A stretch of DNA of 47,683 nt. Source: Bacteroidota bacterium (GTDB taxonomy: Bacteria > Bacteroidota > Bacteroidia > 2-12-FULL-35-15). Every line of letters starts with the position of its first letter. Positions within the stretch are counted from its first letter, which is position 1. Below, piece by piece: positions 1 through 8,442 of the stretch. The notes under the pieces were generated by a model that was not told where the DNA came from, searched no databases, and saw only the letters and a program-made list of their open reading frames with translations. The DNA is taken from NCBI GenBank assembly GCA_023251835.1, contig JAHEXZ010000038.1:1-47683 (forward strand). The letters run 5' to 3'. The translations under genes and the position numbers were made by a program.

Positions 1-29
1 TACCGAGGGTTCGAATCCCTCCCTCACCG
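1..29 (+). tRNA. tRNA 3' end (partial, probably tRNA-Ser)
   Basis: Only the 3' end of the gene is in the window. The T-arm has a 5-bp stem (5-9 with 17-21) around the canonical loop TTCGAAT (10-16). It is followed by seven acceptor-stem bases (22-28) and discriminator G at 29; CCA is not encoded. The inferred 5' acceptor strand GGTGAGG and the G discriminator fit serine tRNAs of Bacteroidota. The anticodon lies outside the window, so the isotype is an inference. Confidence 0.75.
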
Positions 30-34
30 CTTTT

Positions 35-71
35 GTCAGCCAAAACATATGATGTATAGGCTGACTTTTTT
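35..71 (+). terminator. Rho-independent terminator after the tRNA
   Basis: A 7-bp perfect stem GTCAGCC/GGCTGAC (35-41 with 59-65) with a 17-nt loop is followed directly by six T's (66-71). It lies six bases after the tRNA discriminator base, so it is the natural end of the tRNA transcript. Confidence 0.8.
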
Positions 72-114
72 ATTTATGCCCCTTTATGTGAGGACTCTCT
101 CACCCCTCTAAATT

Positions 115-150
115 AAAAAGCCCTGAACAAATTTGTTCAGGGCTTTTTAA
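115..150 (-). terminator. Palindromic terminator of the nadK-bamA-ompH cluster (bidirectional form)
   Basis: Positions 120-143 form a perfect 24-nt palindrome with arms GCCCTGAACAAA/TTTGTTCAGGGC, flanked by A5 on the left and T5 on the right. It can therefore terminate in either direction. It lies 19 bases past the stop of the last minus-strand gene (169), whose transcript would end in the U-run. Confidence 0.85.
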
Positions 151-168
151 TTTTTTCAACTGTATGAT

Positions 169-711
169 TTATTTTTTAGGTGGTGCTATGCTTGTTGTTG
201 TTGGTAACGTGATTCCAAGTTTTTTAGCAACCAATACTAAAATATCATCAACAGGATCACTGTATAATATCAAACCAGTGCTTGTATCTAATGCGTATTT
301 ATATCCGTTTTCTTTTGCAACCTGATCAATAGCTTGTTTTGCTTTATCATAAACAGGTTTTGAAAGTTCCGCAGTCTTTTTTTGATAATCTACCTGTGCC
401 TGCTGCTGAAATTCCTGGATACGTGTATTTAAATCATTTAGTTCTTTTTCTTTTGAAGCTCTCACTACTTCTGCCATATCTTTTGATTTTTCCTGATATT
501 CAGTATATTTTGTTTGTAACTCTGTTTGCATTACAGTTACCTGTTGTTCCAATTGTTTTGCATAACCCTGAACGGATTGTTGTGCTGTTTTAGACTCAGG
601 CATAAGGCTTATCAATGAATCTAAATCAATGTGTGCTATTTTCTGCGCATGGGCATAGTTCCCTAATATTACTGCAATTCCTACAAGAGTTAATTTTAAA
701 GTGTTCTTCAT
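169..711 (-). CDS. OmpH/Skp family periplasmic chaperone (distal paralog)
   Basis: A 180-aa secreted protein with a signal peptide (about residues 1-22, ending AHAQ). The N-terminal segment KIAHIDLDSLISLMPE matches the conserved start of OmpH/Skp proteins. Residues about 40-115 are charged and heptad-like, as in the coiled-coil tentacles of Skp. The C-terminus is a short Thr/Pro tail. Family members hold unfolded outer-membrane proteins in the periplasm for BamA. It is the last gene of the bamA cluster, 45 bp after a paralog of similar length, a pairing commonly seen in Bacteroidota. The start is the ATG at 711. The family is clear, but the division of labour between the two copies cannot be read from sequence. 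Confidence 0.9.
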   Translation of the reverse strand: MKNTLKLTLVGIAVILGNYAHAQKIAHIDLDSLISLMPESKTAQQSVQGYAKQLEQQVTVMQTELQTKYTEYQEKSKDMAEVVRASKEKELNDLNTRIQEFQQQAQVDYQKKTAELSKPVYDKAKQAIDQVAKENGYKYALDTSTGLILYSDPVDDILVLVAKKLGITLPTTTSIAPPKK

Positions 712-756
712 AGTTGATTGTTTTTATTTGTTTATTTTATATTCGTATTAAATGAA

Positions 757-1311
757 TTACTTTTTATTTCCCGATCCATTTTTTGTTTCTCCCCCTCCAG
801 CTTTATGTCCCATATACTCCAACACCGCATCACTCTTATCCAATTTTGAACTTACATACAGTATTGTTAAGTCACTCGATTTGTCAAACACAGCAGAGTA
901 AGCTCCTTTTTCAGCTATAGCTTTTACAGCAGCATATACTTTATCCTGGATTGGTTTCACCAATTCCTGACGTTTTTTAAACAATTCTCCATCAACACCA
1001 AAACGTTGCTTTTGCAATTCTTTAGCTTCTTTTTCCTTAGCTATAATATCGCCTTCGCGTTTCTTTTTCATATCATCTGTAAGCAGTATTTGTTCCGCCT
1101 GATAAGCTTTGTACATTTTGTCAATTTCGGCATATTTTGCTTCAATTTCTTTTTGCCATTGAACGGATATTTTATCTAACTCAGATTGTGCTGTTTTATA
1201 TTCAGGTATTTGAGCCAAAATATATTCTGTATCAACATATGCGAATTTTTGTGCAAATGCAGCAATATTTGCTATAATTATAAGGCTAAGGATAACAATT
1301 ATCTTTTTCAT
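757..1311 (-). CDS. OmpH/Skp family periplasmic chaperone (proximal paralog)
   Basis: A 184-aa protein from the ATG at 1311. The longer reading to 1320 begins with TTG and adds only three residues ahead of a normal signal peptide (MKKIIVILSL...AAFAQ), so it was not used. The mature N-terminus KFAYVDTEYILAQIPEY is the OmpH/Skp signature, followed by a long Lys/Glu-rich coiled coil (about 45-120). It ends in a Gly/Lys-rich tail. It lies between bamA and the second ompH copy, on the same strand, and likely chaperones outer-membrane proteins toward BamA. A 262-nt gap with a large inverted repeat separates it from bamA, so it may have its own promoter or an mRNA-processing site. Confidence 0.9.
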   Translation of the reverse strand: MKKIIVILSLIIIANIAAFAQKFAYVDTEYILAQIPEYKTAQSELDKISVQWQKEIEAKYAEIDKMYKAYQAEQILLTDDMKKKREGDIIAKEKEAKELQKQRFGVDGELFKKRQELVKPIQDKVYAAVKAIAEKGAYSAVFDKSSDLTILYVSSKLDKSDAVLEYMGHKAGGGETKNGSGNKK

Positions 1312-1465
1312 TGGGGTCAAATTAAAAAGTGTGTATAAATGGTTTATTTGCCCTTTACTTTTTTTTATAGTGGGCGAATTTATGAATTTAATTAGAAACT
1401 ACATTCTTTTTTATTAATTCTTAACAAACAGATTACAAAATGTGGAGGCAGATACCACCAACCCT

Positions 1466-1524
1466 CGTTTCTCGATAAACTCGAAATGACAGCGCGCGGG
1501 TCATTTCGAGTTTATCGAGAAACG
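1466..1524. repeat. Long perfect inverted repeat (24-bp arms) in the bamA-ompH gap
   Basis: Arms 1466-1489 and 1501-1524 are exact reverse complements and enclose an 11-nt GC-rich loop. The inner part (TTTCTC, six variable bases, CTCGAAATGAC) has the same layout as one edge of the element at 34417-34496, so both appear to belong to one dispersed repeat family. No U-run follows on the minus strand, so a terminator role is not supported. The rest of the gap (1321-1573) shows nothing else recognisable. Confidence 0.85.
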
Positions 1525-1573
1525 TGCGAGAGGATTATTTTTGACAAATTTAAAATAATTTCATAGTGAAAGT

Positions 1574-4120
1574 CTATAACTCTCCAATGGTTGCACCTAT
1601 AGTGAAATGAAATTGTCCTTTTGCCATATTGGGACGTGTTGAAATATCATCCATTCTCCAACCATAGTCAAAACCAAGCAGCCCGAACATAGGTAAAAAT
1701 ACCCTCACTCCTATACCGGTAGAACGTTTTACATTGAAGGGGTCGAACTCCTTTGCTTTTATCCACGAATTACCTGCTTCTGCAAAGCCAAGCACATAAA
1801 TTGTTGCCTGCGGATTAAGTGTTACAGGAAAACGCAGTTCCATGGAATATTTTGCAATAAAAGCAGCACCTCCCTGTGGAGATACAGATCCATTATCATC
1901 ATAACCTCTTAAAGCAATAATTTCCCTTCCATCTAATGAATAACCTGTAAGTCCGCTACCTCCTAAATAAAAACGTTCAAATGGAGCTGTCCCTACTTTA
2001 GAGTTGTAGGTGGTTAAAAAACCAAAACCGGCAGAGGTACGCAATATAAGGTTACGGGCTTCTTTACCGTCAGTTCCTCTTTTATTGGTGATTGGAGTGA
2101 AAAATTTCGCTGTAAACTTATATTTCTGATATTCTACAAATTTATAGCGCTCCTGATCTGTAATGGCAGAACTTCCATAATCTTTATTGTTAAAAAAAGA
2201 ATAGGGAGGGGTAAACTGGCCAGTTAGTGACAATTGAGAACCTCGTGTTTCAAAAATAGGCTTATCAATGGAGTTTCGTTGTATAGTTACCTTATAATAA
2301 AGATTATTGGCATAACCCTGGCTGAAAGAAAAGAACGACCTGTAATTATTTAAAGTATAATATTGATAATTTAACTCCTGGTATAATGTAAAATAATCAT
2401 CCGGGCGTTTTAACCGTTTCCCTAATCCTACTGACAATCCCAAAATATCAATTGACTGACGGGATGGAGTTCCATCACTATTTTTTGCCGACTTAGTGAA
2501 GCCGTTTGATTGTATTGAATAGTATGCTGTAGCACTTAAAGAGTTTGGTTTTTTACCTCCCAACCATGGTTCTGTAAAAGAAATATTATATGACTGGTAG
2601 TATAACCCATTTGACTGGGCGCGAACACTTAACCTCTGCCCATCACCTGATGGTAAAGGTCGCCAGGCCTCTTTCCTGAAAAAATTTTTGCTTGAAAAAT
2701 TATTAAATGATATTCCCAGAGTTCCAACAACTCTGCCACCACCATAACCACCCGAAAGTTCAATCTGATCAGAAGGTTTCTCTTCTACAGTATATTCAAT
2801 GTCAACAGTTCCGTTGGCTGGATTCGGAGTAGGCACAACATTCATTTTTTCCGGATCGAAATAACCAAGCTGTGATAGCTCACGCTGTGTACGGATAATG
2901 TCCGATCTTCTGAACAGTTGTCCGGGTTTAGTACGAATTTCACGCAGAATTACACGATCGTTGGTTTTTGTATTACCAACAACAGTTATTTTATTTACAA
3001 TTGCTTGCTTTCCTTCATATATGCGCATTTCTATATCAATAGAATCATTTGCTACCATTATTTCAACCGGAGTTACATTAAAGAACAGATAACCATCATC
3101 CATATATAAAGAACTGATATCATTACCATTTGGATTCATAAATAGTTTAGCATCCAATTGTGATTGGTCATAAACATCGCCTTTTTTAATCCCTAATACA
3201 TTGTTTAATTCTTTACTGGAATATTTACTGTTACCCACCCAGTTGATATTTCTGAAGTAGTACCTATGCCCTTCATCTATCACTATATCAATGCTTACAC
3301 GATCACTTCCCACACGATACATAGTATCTTTCACAATTTTAACATCACGAAATCCTTTTTCATTGTATTTTGCCAGAAAAGCCTTTTTATCTTTTTGATA
3401 GTTGTCTTCGTCAAATTTGCCAGAATTAAAAGGATTCCACCAGTGTCTGCGTTTAGTTTCTTTGAATGTTCTTCTTAATTTCCATGTTTTAATAGAGTTA
3501 TTACCAATAATGTTGATATCCTTTATGCGTACCTTACTTCCTTTTGTAACATTAATCATAAGCACTACACTGTTTTCAATCTTGGGATCTTTTTCTTCGG
3601 TTATATCAACCTTTACATCCATATATCCTTTGTTGATAAAAAACTCTTTCACCTTAACAGAGGTTGAAGAAACTAATGCATCCGTTACTACTTTGCCTTT
3701 TATTAATTTTATTTTTTCACGCATATCATCCGCTTCACTTTTTGTCATTCCACGAAGTGAGAATTTCAATAATCTGGGACGTTCCAGAACTTCAATGTTT
3801 ATAAAAATGATTGACCCCTGAATTTTAGTAGCCTTGATTTTAATATCCTCAAAAAGCCCCTGCTTCCATAGATTTTCAATAGCAGTAGCAAACTTATCAC
3901 CAGGAACTTGTACCTTATCACCTACGCTTAACCCGGATAATAATGTTAATACATTTTGGTCGAGGTGATTGGCACCAGAAATAGTGATACCACCAATTTC
4001 ATATTCTTTAGGAGCAGAAAAATCAATAGTTGCAGAGTCTGCCGTACCAATAGCAATCTGCGCATTCAGTGCTATTGAAAGTATTAAGAAGCTAAATAAA
4101 AATAGTAATCTACCGTACAT
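1574..4120 (-). CDS. bamA: BamA, outer-membrane protein assembly factor
   Basis: An 848-aa BamA/Omp85 protein, the essential insertase for outer-membrane beta-barrels. It has a signal peptide (about 1-20, ALNAQ), then five POTRA-like repeats to about residue 455, recognisable from segments such as EIGGITISGANHL and VNKITVVGNTKT. The C-terminal 16-strand barrel domain follows. The barrel carries the loop-6 motif ALRGYDDN near residue 736, matching the VRGF/Y motif needed for Omp85 function, and the Bacteroidota segment GGSGLTGYSLDGREI just before it. The final strand ends FHFTIGATIGEL, slightly beyond a typical beta-signal. It lies 9 bp after uppS and upstream of the ompH pair, a common synteny. 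The start is the ATG at 4120. Confidence 0.97.
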   Translation of the reverse strand: MYGRLLFLFSFLILSIALNAQIAIGTADSATIDFSAPKEYEIGGITISGANHLDQNVLTLLSGLSVGDKVQVPGDKFATAIENLWKQGLFEDIKIKATKIQGSIIFINIEVLERPRLLKFSLRGMTKSEADDMREKIKLIKGKVVTDALVSSTSVKVKEFFINKGYMDVKVDITEEKDPKIENSVVLMINVTKGSKVRIKDINIIGNNSIKTWKLRRTFKETKRRHWWNPFNSGKFDEDNYQKDKKAFLAKYNEKGFRDVKIVKDTMYRVGSDRVSIDIVIDEGHRYYFRNINWVGNSKYSSKELNNVLGIKKGDVYDQSQLDAKLFMNPNGNDISSLYMDDGYLFFNVTPVEIMVANDSIDIEMRIYEGKQAIVNKITVVGNTKTNDRVILREIRTKPGQLFRRSDIIRTQRELSQLGYFDPEKMNVVPTPNPANGTVDIEYTVEEKPSDQIELSGGYGGGRVVGTLGISFNNFSSKNFFRKEAWRPLPSGDGQRLSVRAQSNGLYYQSYNISFTEPWLGGKKPNSLSATAYYSIQSNGFTKSAKNSDGTPSRQSIDILGLSVGLGKRLKRPDDYFTLYQELNYQYYTLNNYRSFFSFSQGYANNLYYKVTIQRNSIDKPIFETRGSQLSLTGQFTPPYSFFNNKDYGSSAITDQERYKFVEYQKYKFTAKFFTPITNKRGTDGKEARNLILRTSAGFGFLTTYNSKVGTAPFERFYLGGSGLTGYSLDGREIIALRGYDDNGSVSPQGGAAFIAKYSMELRFPVTLNPQATIYVLGFAEAGNSWIKAKEFDPFNVKRSTGIGVRVFLPMFGLLGFDYGWRMDDISTRPNMAKGQFHFTIGATIGEL

Positions 4121-4129
4121 TGGTGGTGT

Positions 4130-4873
4130 TTAAGAAATTAATTGCTCGCTGGTTTTGCCAAATCTGCGTTCGCGGGTTTGATAGTCGAGTATGGCTTCAA
4201 ACAGATCTTCTTTTCTGAAATCAGGCCAAAATTTATCCGTAAAGTAAAGCTCAGAATATGCCAACTGCCATAACAGAAAGTTACTAATTCGATGTTCTCC
4301 GCTGGTGCGGATCATCAGTTCGGGGTCTGGAATATTATAAGTACAAAGATAGTTTTGAATAGTGCTTTCATTTATTTCTGCTGCCGATAGTTTTTTATCT
4401 TCTACTCCCCGGGCGATCTGCCTGACAGCATTAATTATTTCCCATCGTGAACTATAACTTAAAGCAAGCACGAGTGTCATACTGGAATTGTTTTTTGTAT
4501 TTGAAATTGCCTCCTGCAATTCATCATAACAATCTTTGGGAAGGCTTTCCAAATCACCAATTGCCTGCAAGCGAATATTGTTTTTATTAAGTGTTTCTGT
4601 TTCAATATTTATGGTATGAACCAGTAACTTCATAAGTGCTGCTACTTCTTCCTGTGGCCGGTTCCAGTTTTCAGTTGAAAAAGCATACAATGTAAGGTAT
4701 TTAACTCCAATCTCTGCAGCTCCTTCAACGGTATCTCTTACGGCTTTAACACCATTTTCATGTCCGAAAATCCGTTCTTCTCCTTGTTGTTTGGCCCATC
4801 TGCCATTTCCATCCATTATAATCGCAATATGCGATGGTAATTTTGAAAGATTAATTTTTTCTTTAATGCTCAT
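4130..4873 (-). CDS. uppS: Undecaprenyl diphosphate synthase (cis-prenyltransferase)
   Basis: A 247-aa cis-isoprenyl diphosphate synthase that makes C55 undecaprenyl-PP, the lipid carrier for peptidoglycan and O-antigen. The signature [14 protein letters not shown] has the catalytic Asp21, followed by [22 protein letters not shown] and, near the C-terminus, [20 protein letters not shown] and [10 protein letters not shown]. These cover the conserved regions of the family, and the length is normal. It is cotranscribed with bamA (9-bp gap) on the same strand as the upstream porG-like gene. Confidence 0.97.
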   Translation of the reverse strand: MSIKEKINLSKLPSHIAIIMDGNGRWAKQQGEERIFGHENGVKAVRDTVEGAAEIGVKYLTLYAFSTENWNRPQEEVAALMKLLVHTINIETETLNKNNIRLQAIGDLESLPKDCYDELQEAISNTKNNSSMTLVLALSYSSRWEIINAVRQIARGVEDKKLSAAEINESTIQNYLCTYNIPDPELMIRTSGEHRISNFLLWQLAYSELYFTDKFWPDFRKEDLFEAILDYQTRERRFGKTSEQLIS

Positions 4874-5008
4874 TTTTACATTCCTATTATAATCAGGAAA
4901 CTAATTTACTATATATAATATATTGTTATCCCTATACCCAATAATTCATTCGGGCACACGTCAAATTTCATACTCAGTGCTTCTTATTGAAATTTGTTGT
5001 AAACCCAT

Positions 5009-5863
5009 TTATTTATAAACTCCAGGACATTTTGGACGCTTTTCTTTCAGTTTGATTGTTAATGCCATTCCCGAAAAGCAATACCAGTCTTTAGTAGTAG
5101 GGTTGCCACGTTGTCTTCCTACGTTACTATAATTAGGGTCTGTTCCTATACTTCTGTCTGATAAATAACCTGCATTATAACCTCTTTTGGTAGTTATTAG
5201 AGCGGGGTCGTAATATCTTGTACTTACATCGTCTAAGTAGTCAGTAAATGTTTTTCTCATTCCCCATTCAATGGAAATACCAATGTTCTTTGATAAATTA
5301 ATTTTTACACCAACACCAAACGGGATAGACAATTGAGTTAATTTATATTTTCTTTTTGAAGGCCCTCCTGGCAATCCCTGACCTTCTGTACCAAGTGGCT
5401 GAAGGTCTACCCAACGGTCATCAATTTGTCCTTTAGGATTGAATTTAAGGCCGGCAAGCCCTATAAAAATATAAGGTGAAAAACCATGATAATCATTCCC
5501 CATCTCATAATCAAGAAAATTAAATTCAAGCTGCCCTGATAACTCATATATATTAGATTTAAACTTTAAATTTCTTTGTTGCTGGGCAGCGGAACCTGCA
5601 AAAGAATCATCTCCTTCTACAGCTCCAAACAATACATTACCACGTAATGCCAGACGCGGATTAAAATTGTAACGAAAAACAGCACCCGCAGCCGGTTTGG
5701 TAAATTGATTAAAATGTCCTAAAGGATTTAAATCACCAATATAATAAGAACAGCCAAGAAAAAGTCCTATCTCCGCATTTTTCGCAGGACGTTGAGACCA
5801 GCTCCCGAAAGGAATTGAAGAGAAGTATAATGAAACAACTGATATAAATAGATGTCTTTTCAA
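5009..5863 (-). CDS. porG: DUF6089/PorG-like outer-membrane protein (T9SS)
   Basis: A 284-aa predicted outer-membrane beta-barrel with a signal peptide (about 1-23). The mature part begins with EIGLFLGCSYYIGDLNP and contains RKTFTDYLDDVSTRYYDP and the C-terminal WYCFSGMALTIKLK. These features fit the DUF6089 family, which includes PorG of the type IX secretion system. In many Bacteroidota this gene sits between nadK and uppS-bamA, as here. PorG belongs to the outer-membrane PorK/N-associated part of the T9SS. The assignment rests on family resemblance and synteny. A general barrel role is almost certain, a T9SS role likely. The several T9SS-signal proteins in the window support it. Confidence 0.82.
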   Translation of the reverse strand: MKRHLFISVVSLYFSSIPFGSWSQRPAKNAEIGLFLGCSYYIGDLNPLGHFNQFTKPAAGAVFRYNFNPRLALRGNVLFGAVEGDDSFAGSAAQQQRNLKFKSNIYELSGQLEFNFLDYEMGNDYHGFSPYIFIGLAGLKFNPKGQIDDRWVDLQPLGTEGQGLPGGPSKRKYKLTQLSIPFGVGVKINLSKNIGISIEWGMRKTFTDYLDDVSTRYYDPALITTKRGYNAGYLSDRSIGTDPNYSNVGRQRGNPTTKDWYCFSGMALTIKLKEKRPKCPGVYK

Positions 5864-5940
5864 ATTATTATATAACTGTTATTTATCGTTTTTATTGTAA
5901 ATAACCTGCCTGACTGCAACAAAAAAACAGTGCAGAAAAA

Positions 5941-5948
5941 CAAATATA
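5941..5948 (-). promoter_or_regulatory. Possible -7 element upstream of the porG-like gene
   Basis: The minus strand reads TATATTTG here, an exact TAnnTTTG match to the Bacteroidota -7 consensus, 78 bp before the porG-like start. No good TTTG lies at the -33 position, so this is a weak candidate for an internal promoter after nadK. Confidence 0.35.
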
Positions 5949-5983
5949 TAAGAATTTTGCTTAGGAAAAGGTGTTAAAATTAG

Positions 5984-6862
5984 TTAATTGCGCTTGTCTA
6001 AGCCCCACAATAACTTATTACGAATGGTATTAAAAAAGTTTTGATTTTCAAGCTGTATAATGTTCATGCAAAAGTCCGCCTTTTTAATTACCAGTTCAAC
6101 AGAAGAGTCCACTGTTTGATTACGCGAATCAAGCGAAACAACATAATGCATGCTTCTCCCTTCCACTTTAAGTCTTATAATAGTGTTATCAGAAATAACA
6201 AGCGGACGCACATTCAGATTATGCGGTGCAATAGGTGTAATAACATAATTTTGTGACCCCGGCATCACAATAGGCCCTCCACAACTCAGCGAATAGGCTG
6301 TAGAACCAGTAGGTGTGGCTATTATCAATCCATCTGCAAAATACGAATTCAGATAATCGTTATTAATATAGGTATGAATGGTAATCATTGAAGTACTATC
6401 CTTAAATATAGTCAGTTCGTTTAGGGCATAATTTACCTCACCAAAAAGATTTTCGGGCTCTGCAAGAGACAATAAAGCACGTTTTTCAATAGTGAATTTC
6501 TTATCTAGAAGCGCTTCAATCGCACTCGTTATTTCAGTTTTGGCAACATTTGCCAGAAAACCTAACCGACCGGTATTTATACCTAAAACAGGTATTCCTA
6601 AACTTCGGATAAAAGTCAGGGTTTCTAAAAAAGTACCATCGCCCCCAACACTCAACAGGTAATCTATTTCTTTATGTAAATCTGTGTGTATATTAAATGT
6701 TTTAATGCTCCCTTTTATTTCTGTTTTTTGTTTCAGAAAATTATAAAATGGCTCATAAACAACCACCTCAATACCATGCTGATTAAGTTTATCGAATAAC
6801 ACATGAAAAGGCTCGGTATTATCATTATCACTGACAGGACGTCCGTAAACAGCAATTTTCAT
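5984..6862 (-). CDS. nadK: NAD kinase
   Basis: A 292-aa ATP-NAD kinase that phosphorylates NAD to NADP in the cytoplasm. The nucleotide-binding motif GGDGT is at residues 73-77. It is followed by LGINTGRLGFLAN, NELTIF and the glycine-rich TGSTAYSLSCGGPI segment, all conserved in the family. Length is typical. The start is the ATG at 6862, only 6 bp after the CBS-domain gene, so the two are almost certainly cotranscribed. The porG-like gene follows after 120 bp. Confidence 0.97.
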   Translation of the reverse strand: MKIAVYGRPVSDNDNTEPFHVLFDKLNQHGIEVVVYEPFYNFLKQKTEIKGSIKTFNIHTDLHKEIDYLLSVGGDGTFLETLTFIRSLGIPVLGINTGRLGFLANVAKTEITSAIEALLDKKFTIEKRALLSLAEPENLFGEVNYALNELTIFKDSTSMITIHTYINNDYLNSYFADGLIIATPTGSTAYSLSCGGPIVMPGSQNYVITPIAPHNLNVRPLVISDNTIIRLKVEGRSMHYVVSLDSRNQTVDSSVELVIKKADFCMNIIQLENQNFFNTIRNKLLWGLDKRN

Positions 6863-6868
6863 TATACG

Positions 6869-7531
6869 CTACATATTTATATAATTCATAAATGAATCAA
6901 AACGATTTTTCATATCATCCTGGAAACGACTTTGATGAAACGAGGCTTTAACATTATAATTATAACGGTAAAATGTTTGCAATATCCTGGAAACATCTTC
7001 TCTGTTGACTTTAAGAGTTACTTCCATTTTTGTTGAATCTGCCGGTGATGTTATGTAGCAGCTAAGCACTTTACCATCATTTCCTTCGACAATCTGTGCT
7101 ATTTGAGTTAATGAATAATCATAAACATTCATTTCCAGTACAATTATACCACCCGGTTCATTAATAGCAGCAAGCGAGCCAAATTGTTGTAATAAATTTG
7201 TTAAAGGTATCAAACCTAAATAATGCAGATTTTTATCCAAAACAGGTAAAACCGTAAGCTTCATATTTGAAATTAGTTTAATAACTTCATACAAATGTTG
7301 GTTTTCTGCTACAAAAGGGCGTATTAATGATAGTTTATGTGTTCCCAGCGGATCGTTTGTAATATTTAAATCAAGAATATCCGTATCCGAAATAAGACCT
7401 AAATACTCTTCATTATGCACGATGGGCAGATGTGAGACTTTAAACTCATCCATCCAGTTCATTGCCATAGAACCGGTATCAGAAGTTTTAAGAGGAGGTA
7501 TTTCATCTGTTATAAGGTCTTTCGCTAACAT
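6869..7531 (-). CDS. CBS-domain pair protein with ACT-like C-terminus
   Basis: A 220-aa cytoplasmic protein without a signal peptide. Residues about 1-60 and 65-125 form two CBS motifs (for example HLPIVHNEEYLGLISDTDIL and VLPVLDKNLHYLGLIPLTNL). Such pairs usually bind adenosine nucleotides. Residues about 130-205 resemble an ACT-like regulatory fold (GIIVLEMNVYDYSLTQIAQI). It is the first gene of the nadK cluster, with a promoter at 7632-7661. Its placement 6 bp before nadK suggests nucleotide sensing linked to NADP synthesis, but this is inference. No enzymatic domain is present. Confidence 0.85.
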   Translation of the reverse strand: MLAKDLITDEIPPLKTSDTGSMAMNWMDEFKVSHLPIVHNEEYLGLISDTDILDLNITNDPLGTHKLSLIRPFVAENQHLYEVIKLISNMKLTVLPVLDKNLHYLGLIPLTNLLQQFGSLAAINEPGGIIVLEMNVYDYSLTQIAQIVEGNDGKVLSCYITSPADSTKMEVTLKVNREDVSRILQTFYRYNYNVKASFHQSRFQDDMKNRFDSFMNYINM

Positions 7532-7631
7532 AAAATCTCTTTATTCAATTTCCATATAAAACAGTTTTTACAGAAACTTATTTTATAAACCTTCACTAAT
7601 TTTTTCAATCCTGTTTTAGAAAGTCTATTCA

Positions 7632-7661
7632 CAAATATAACATCTTATTTTCGACAACAAA
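7632..7661 (-). promoter_or_regulatory. Promoter of the CBS-nadK cluster
   Basis: On the minus strand TTTG (7661-7658), an 18-nt spacer and TATATTTG (7639-7632) match the Bacteroidota -33/-7 consensus with a spacer one base short. Transcription would start near 7625, about 95 nt before the CBS gene. It overlaps the divergent pdxJ promoter. Confidence 0.55.
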
Positions 7662-7682
7662 CTATTCTATTTTTTAGCTTTG
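7650..7682 (+). promoter_or_regulatory. Promoter of pdxJ and the hydrolase gene
   Basis: TAGCTTTG at 7675-7682 is an exact TAnnTTTG -7 element 18 bp before the pdxJ start. A degenerate -33 (TTCG around 7650-7653) lies at roughly the right distance. The region is shared with the divergent CBS promoter. Confidence 0.5.
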
Positions 7683-7700
7683 TATTCATTTTGATTAGCT

Positions 7701-8420
7701 ATGAGTACAAAGTTAAGTGTAAATATAAACAAAATTGCCACCCTGAGAAATTCCCGCGGAGGCAATGTTCCAGACTTGTTGAAAGTTGCAATTGATTGTG
7801 AGCGTTTTGGAACTCAGGGAATTACAGTACATCCAAGACCAGATGAACGGCATATCCGGTATAAAGATGTTATTGATTTAAAGCCGCTTATCAATACTGA
7901 ATTTAATATAGAAGGTAATCCAAAGGATCAGAAATTTGTAGATTTGGTATTAAATGTAAAGCCAACCCAGGTAACACTTGTACCGGATACAACAGGCCAA
8001 CTGACTTCTGACCATGGGTGGGATACCATTACTCATAAAGAGTATTTAAAGGATACCATTTCAATCTTTAATTCTGCCGGAATCCGTACTTCCATTTTTG
8101 TTGACCCGGAATTACGTATGATTGAAGGAGCAAAAGAGGTTGGTACAAATCGTATTGAATTGTATACCGAAGCATATGCGAAACAATATCCATCCGATGC
8201 AGAGAAAGCTTGTGCCCCTTATATATTATCAGCCAAACTGGCAAATGAATTAGGGTTAGGAATAAATGCCGGCCATGATCTAAGCTTAGAAAACCTCCGA
8301 TATTTTATACAACATATACCTGAAGTATTGGAAGTTTCAATAGGACATGCGTTGATTTCAGATACCTTATATTTTGGCCTGGAAAATACAATACAACTTT
8401 ATTTGAGACAATTATCTTAA
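7701..8420 (+). CDS. pdxJ: Pyridoxine 5'-phosphate synthase
   Basis: A 239-aa TIM-barrel enzyme that condenses 1-deoxyxylulose 5-phosphate with 3-amino-2-oxopropyl phosphate in the DXP-dependent vitamin B6 route. Diagnostic segments are [52 protein letters not shown] and the C-terminal [15 protein letters not shown] and [11 protein letters not shown]. These cover the phosphate- and substrate-binding loops. Length is normal. The start is the ATG at 7701 after a short leader. A hydrolase gene follows 22 bp downstream and is probably cotranscribed. Confidence 0.97.
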   Translation: MSTKLSVNINKIATLRNSRGGNVPDLLKVAIDCERFGTQGITVHPRPDERHIRYKDVIDLKPLINTEFNIEGNPKDQKFVDLVLNVKPTQVTLVPDTTGQLTSDHGWDTITHKEYLKDTISIFNSAGIRTSIFVDPELRMIEGAKEVGTNRIELYTEAYAKQYPSDAEKACAPYILSAKLANELGLGINAGHDLSLENLRYFIQHIPEVLEVSIGHALISDTLYFGLENTIQLYLRQLS

Positions 8421-8442
8421 TAATCTTTCGATAGATTTCATA

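Noticed and set aside
1312-1320. TTG start for the proximal OmpH protein
   Set aside because: Adds three residues before a normal signal peptide; the ATG at 1311 was used.
4962-4996. Hairpin (CAAATTTCA/TGAAATTTG) between the porG-like gene and uppS as a terminator
   Set aside because: No U-run follows on the minus strand, and the cluster reads on into uppS.
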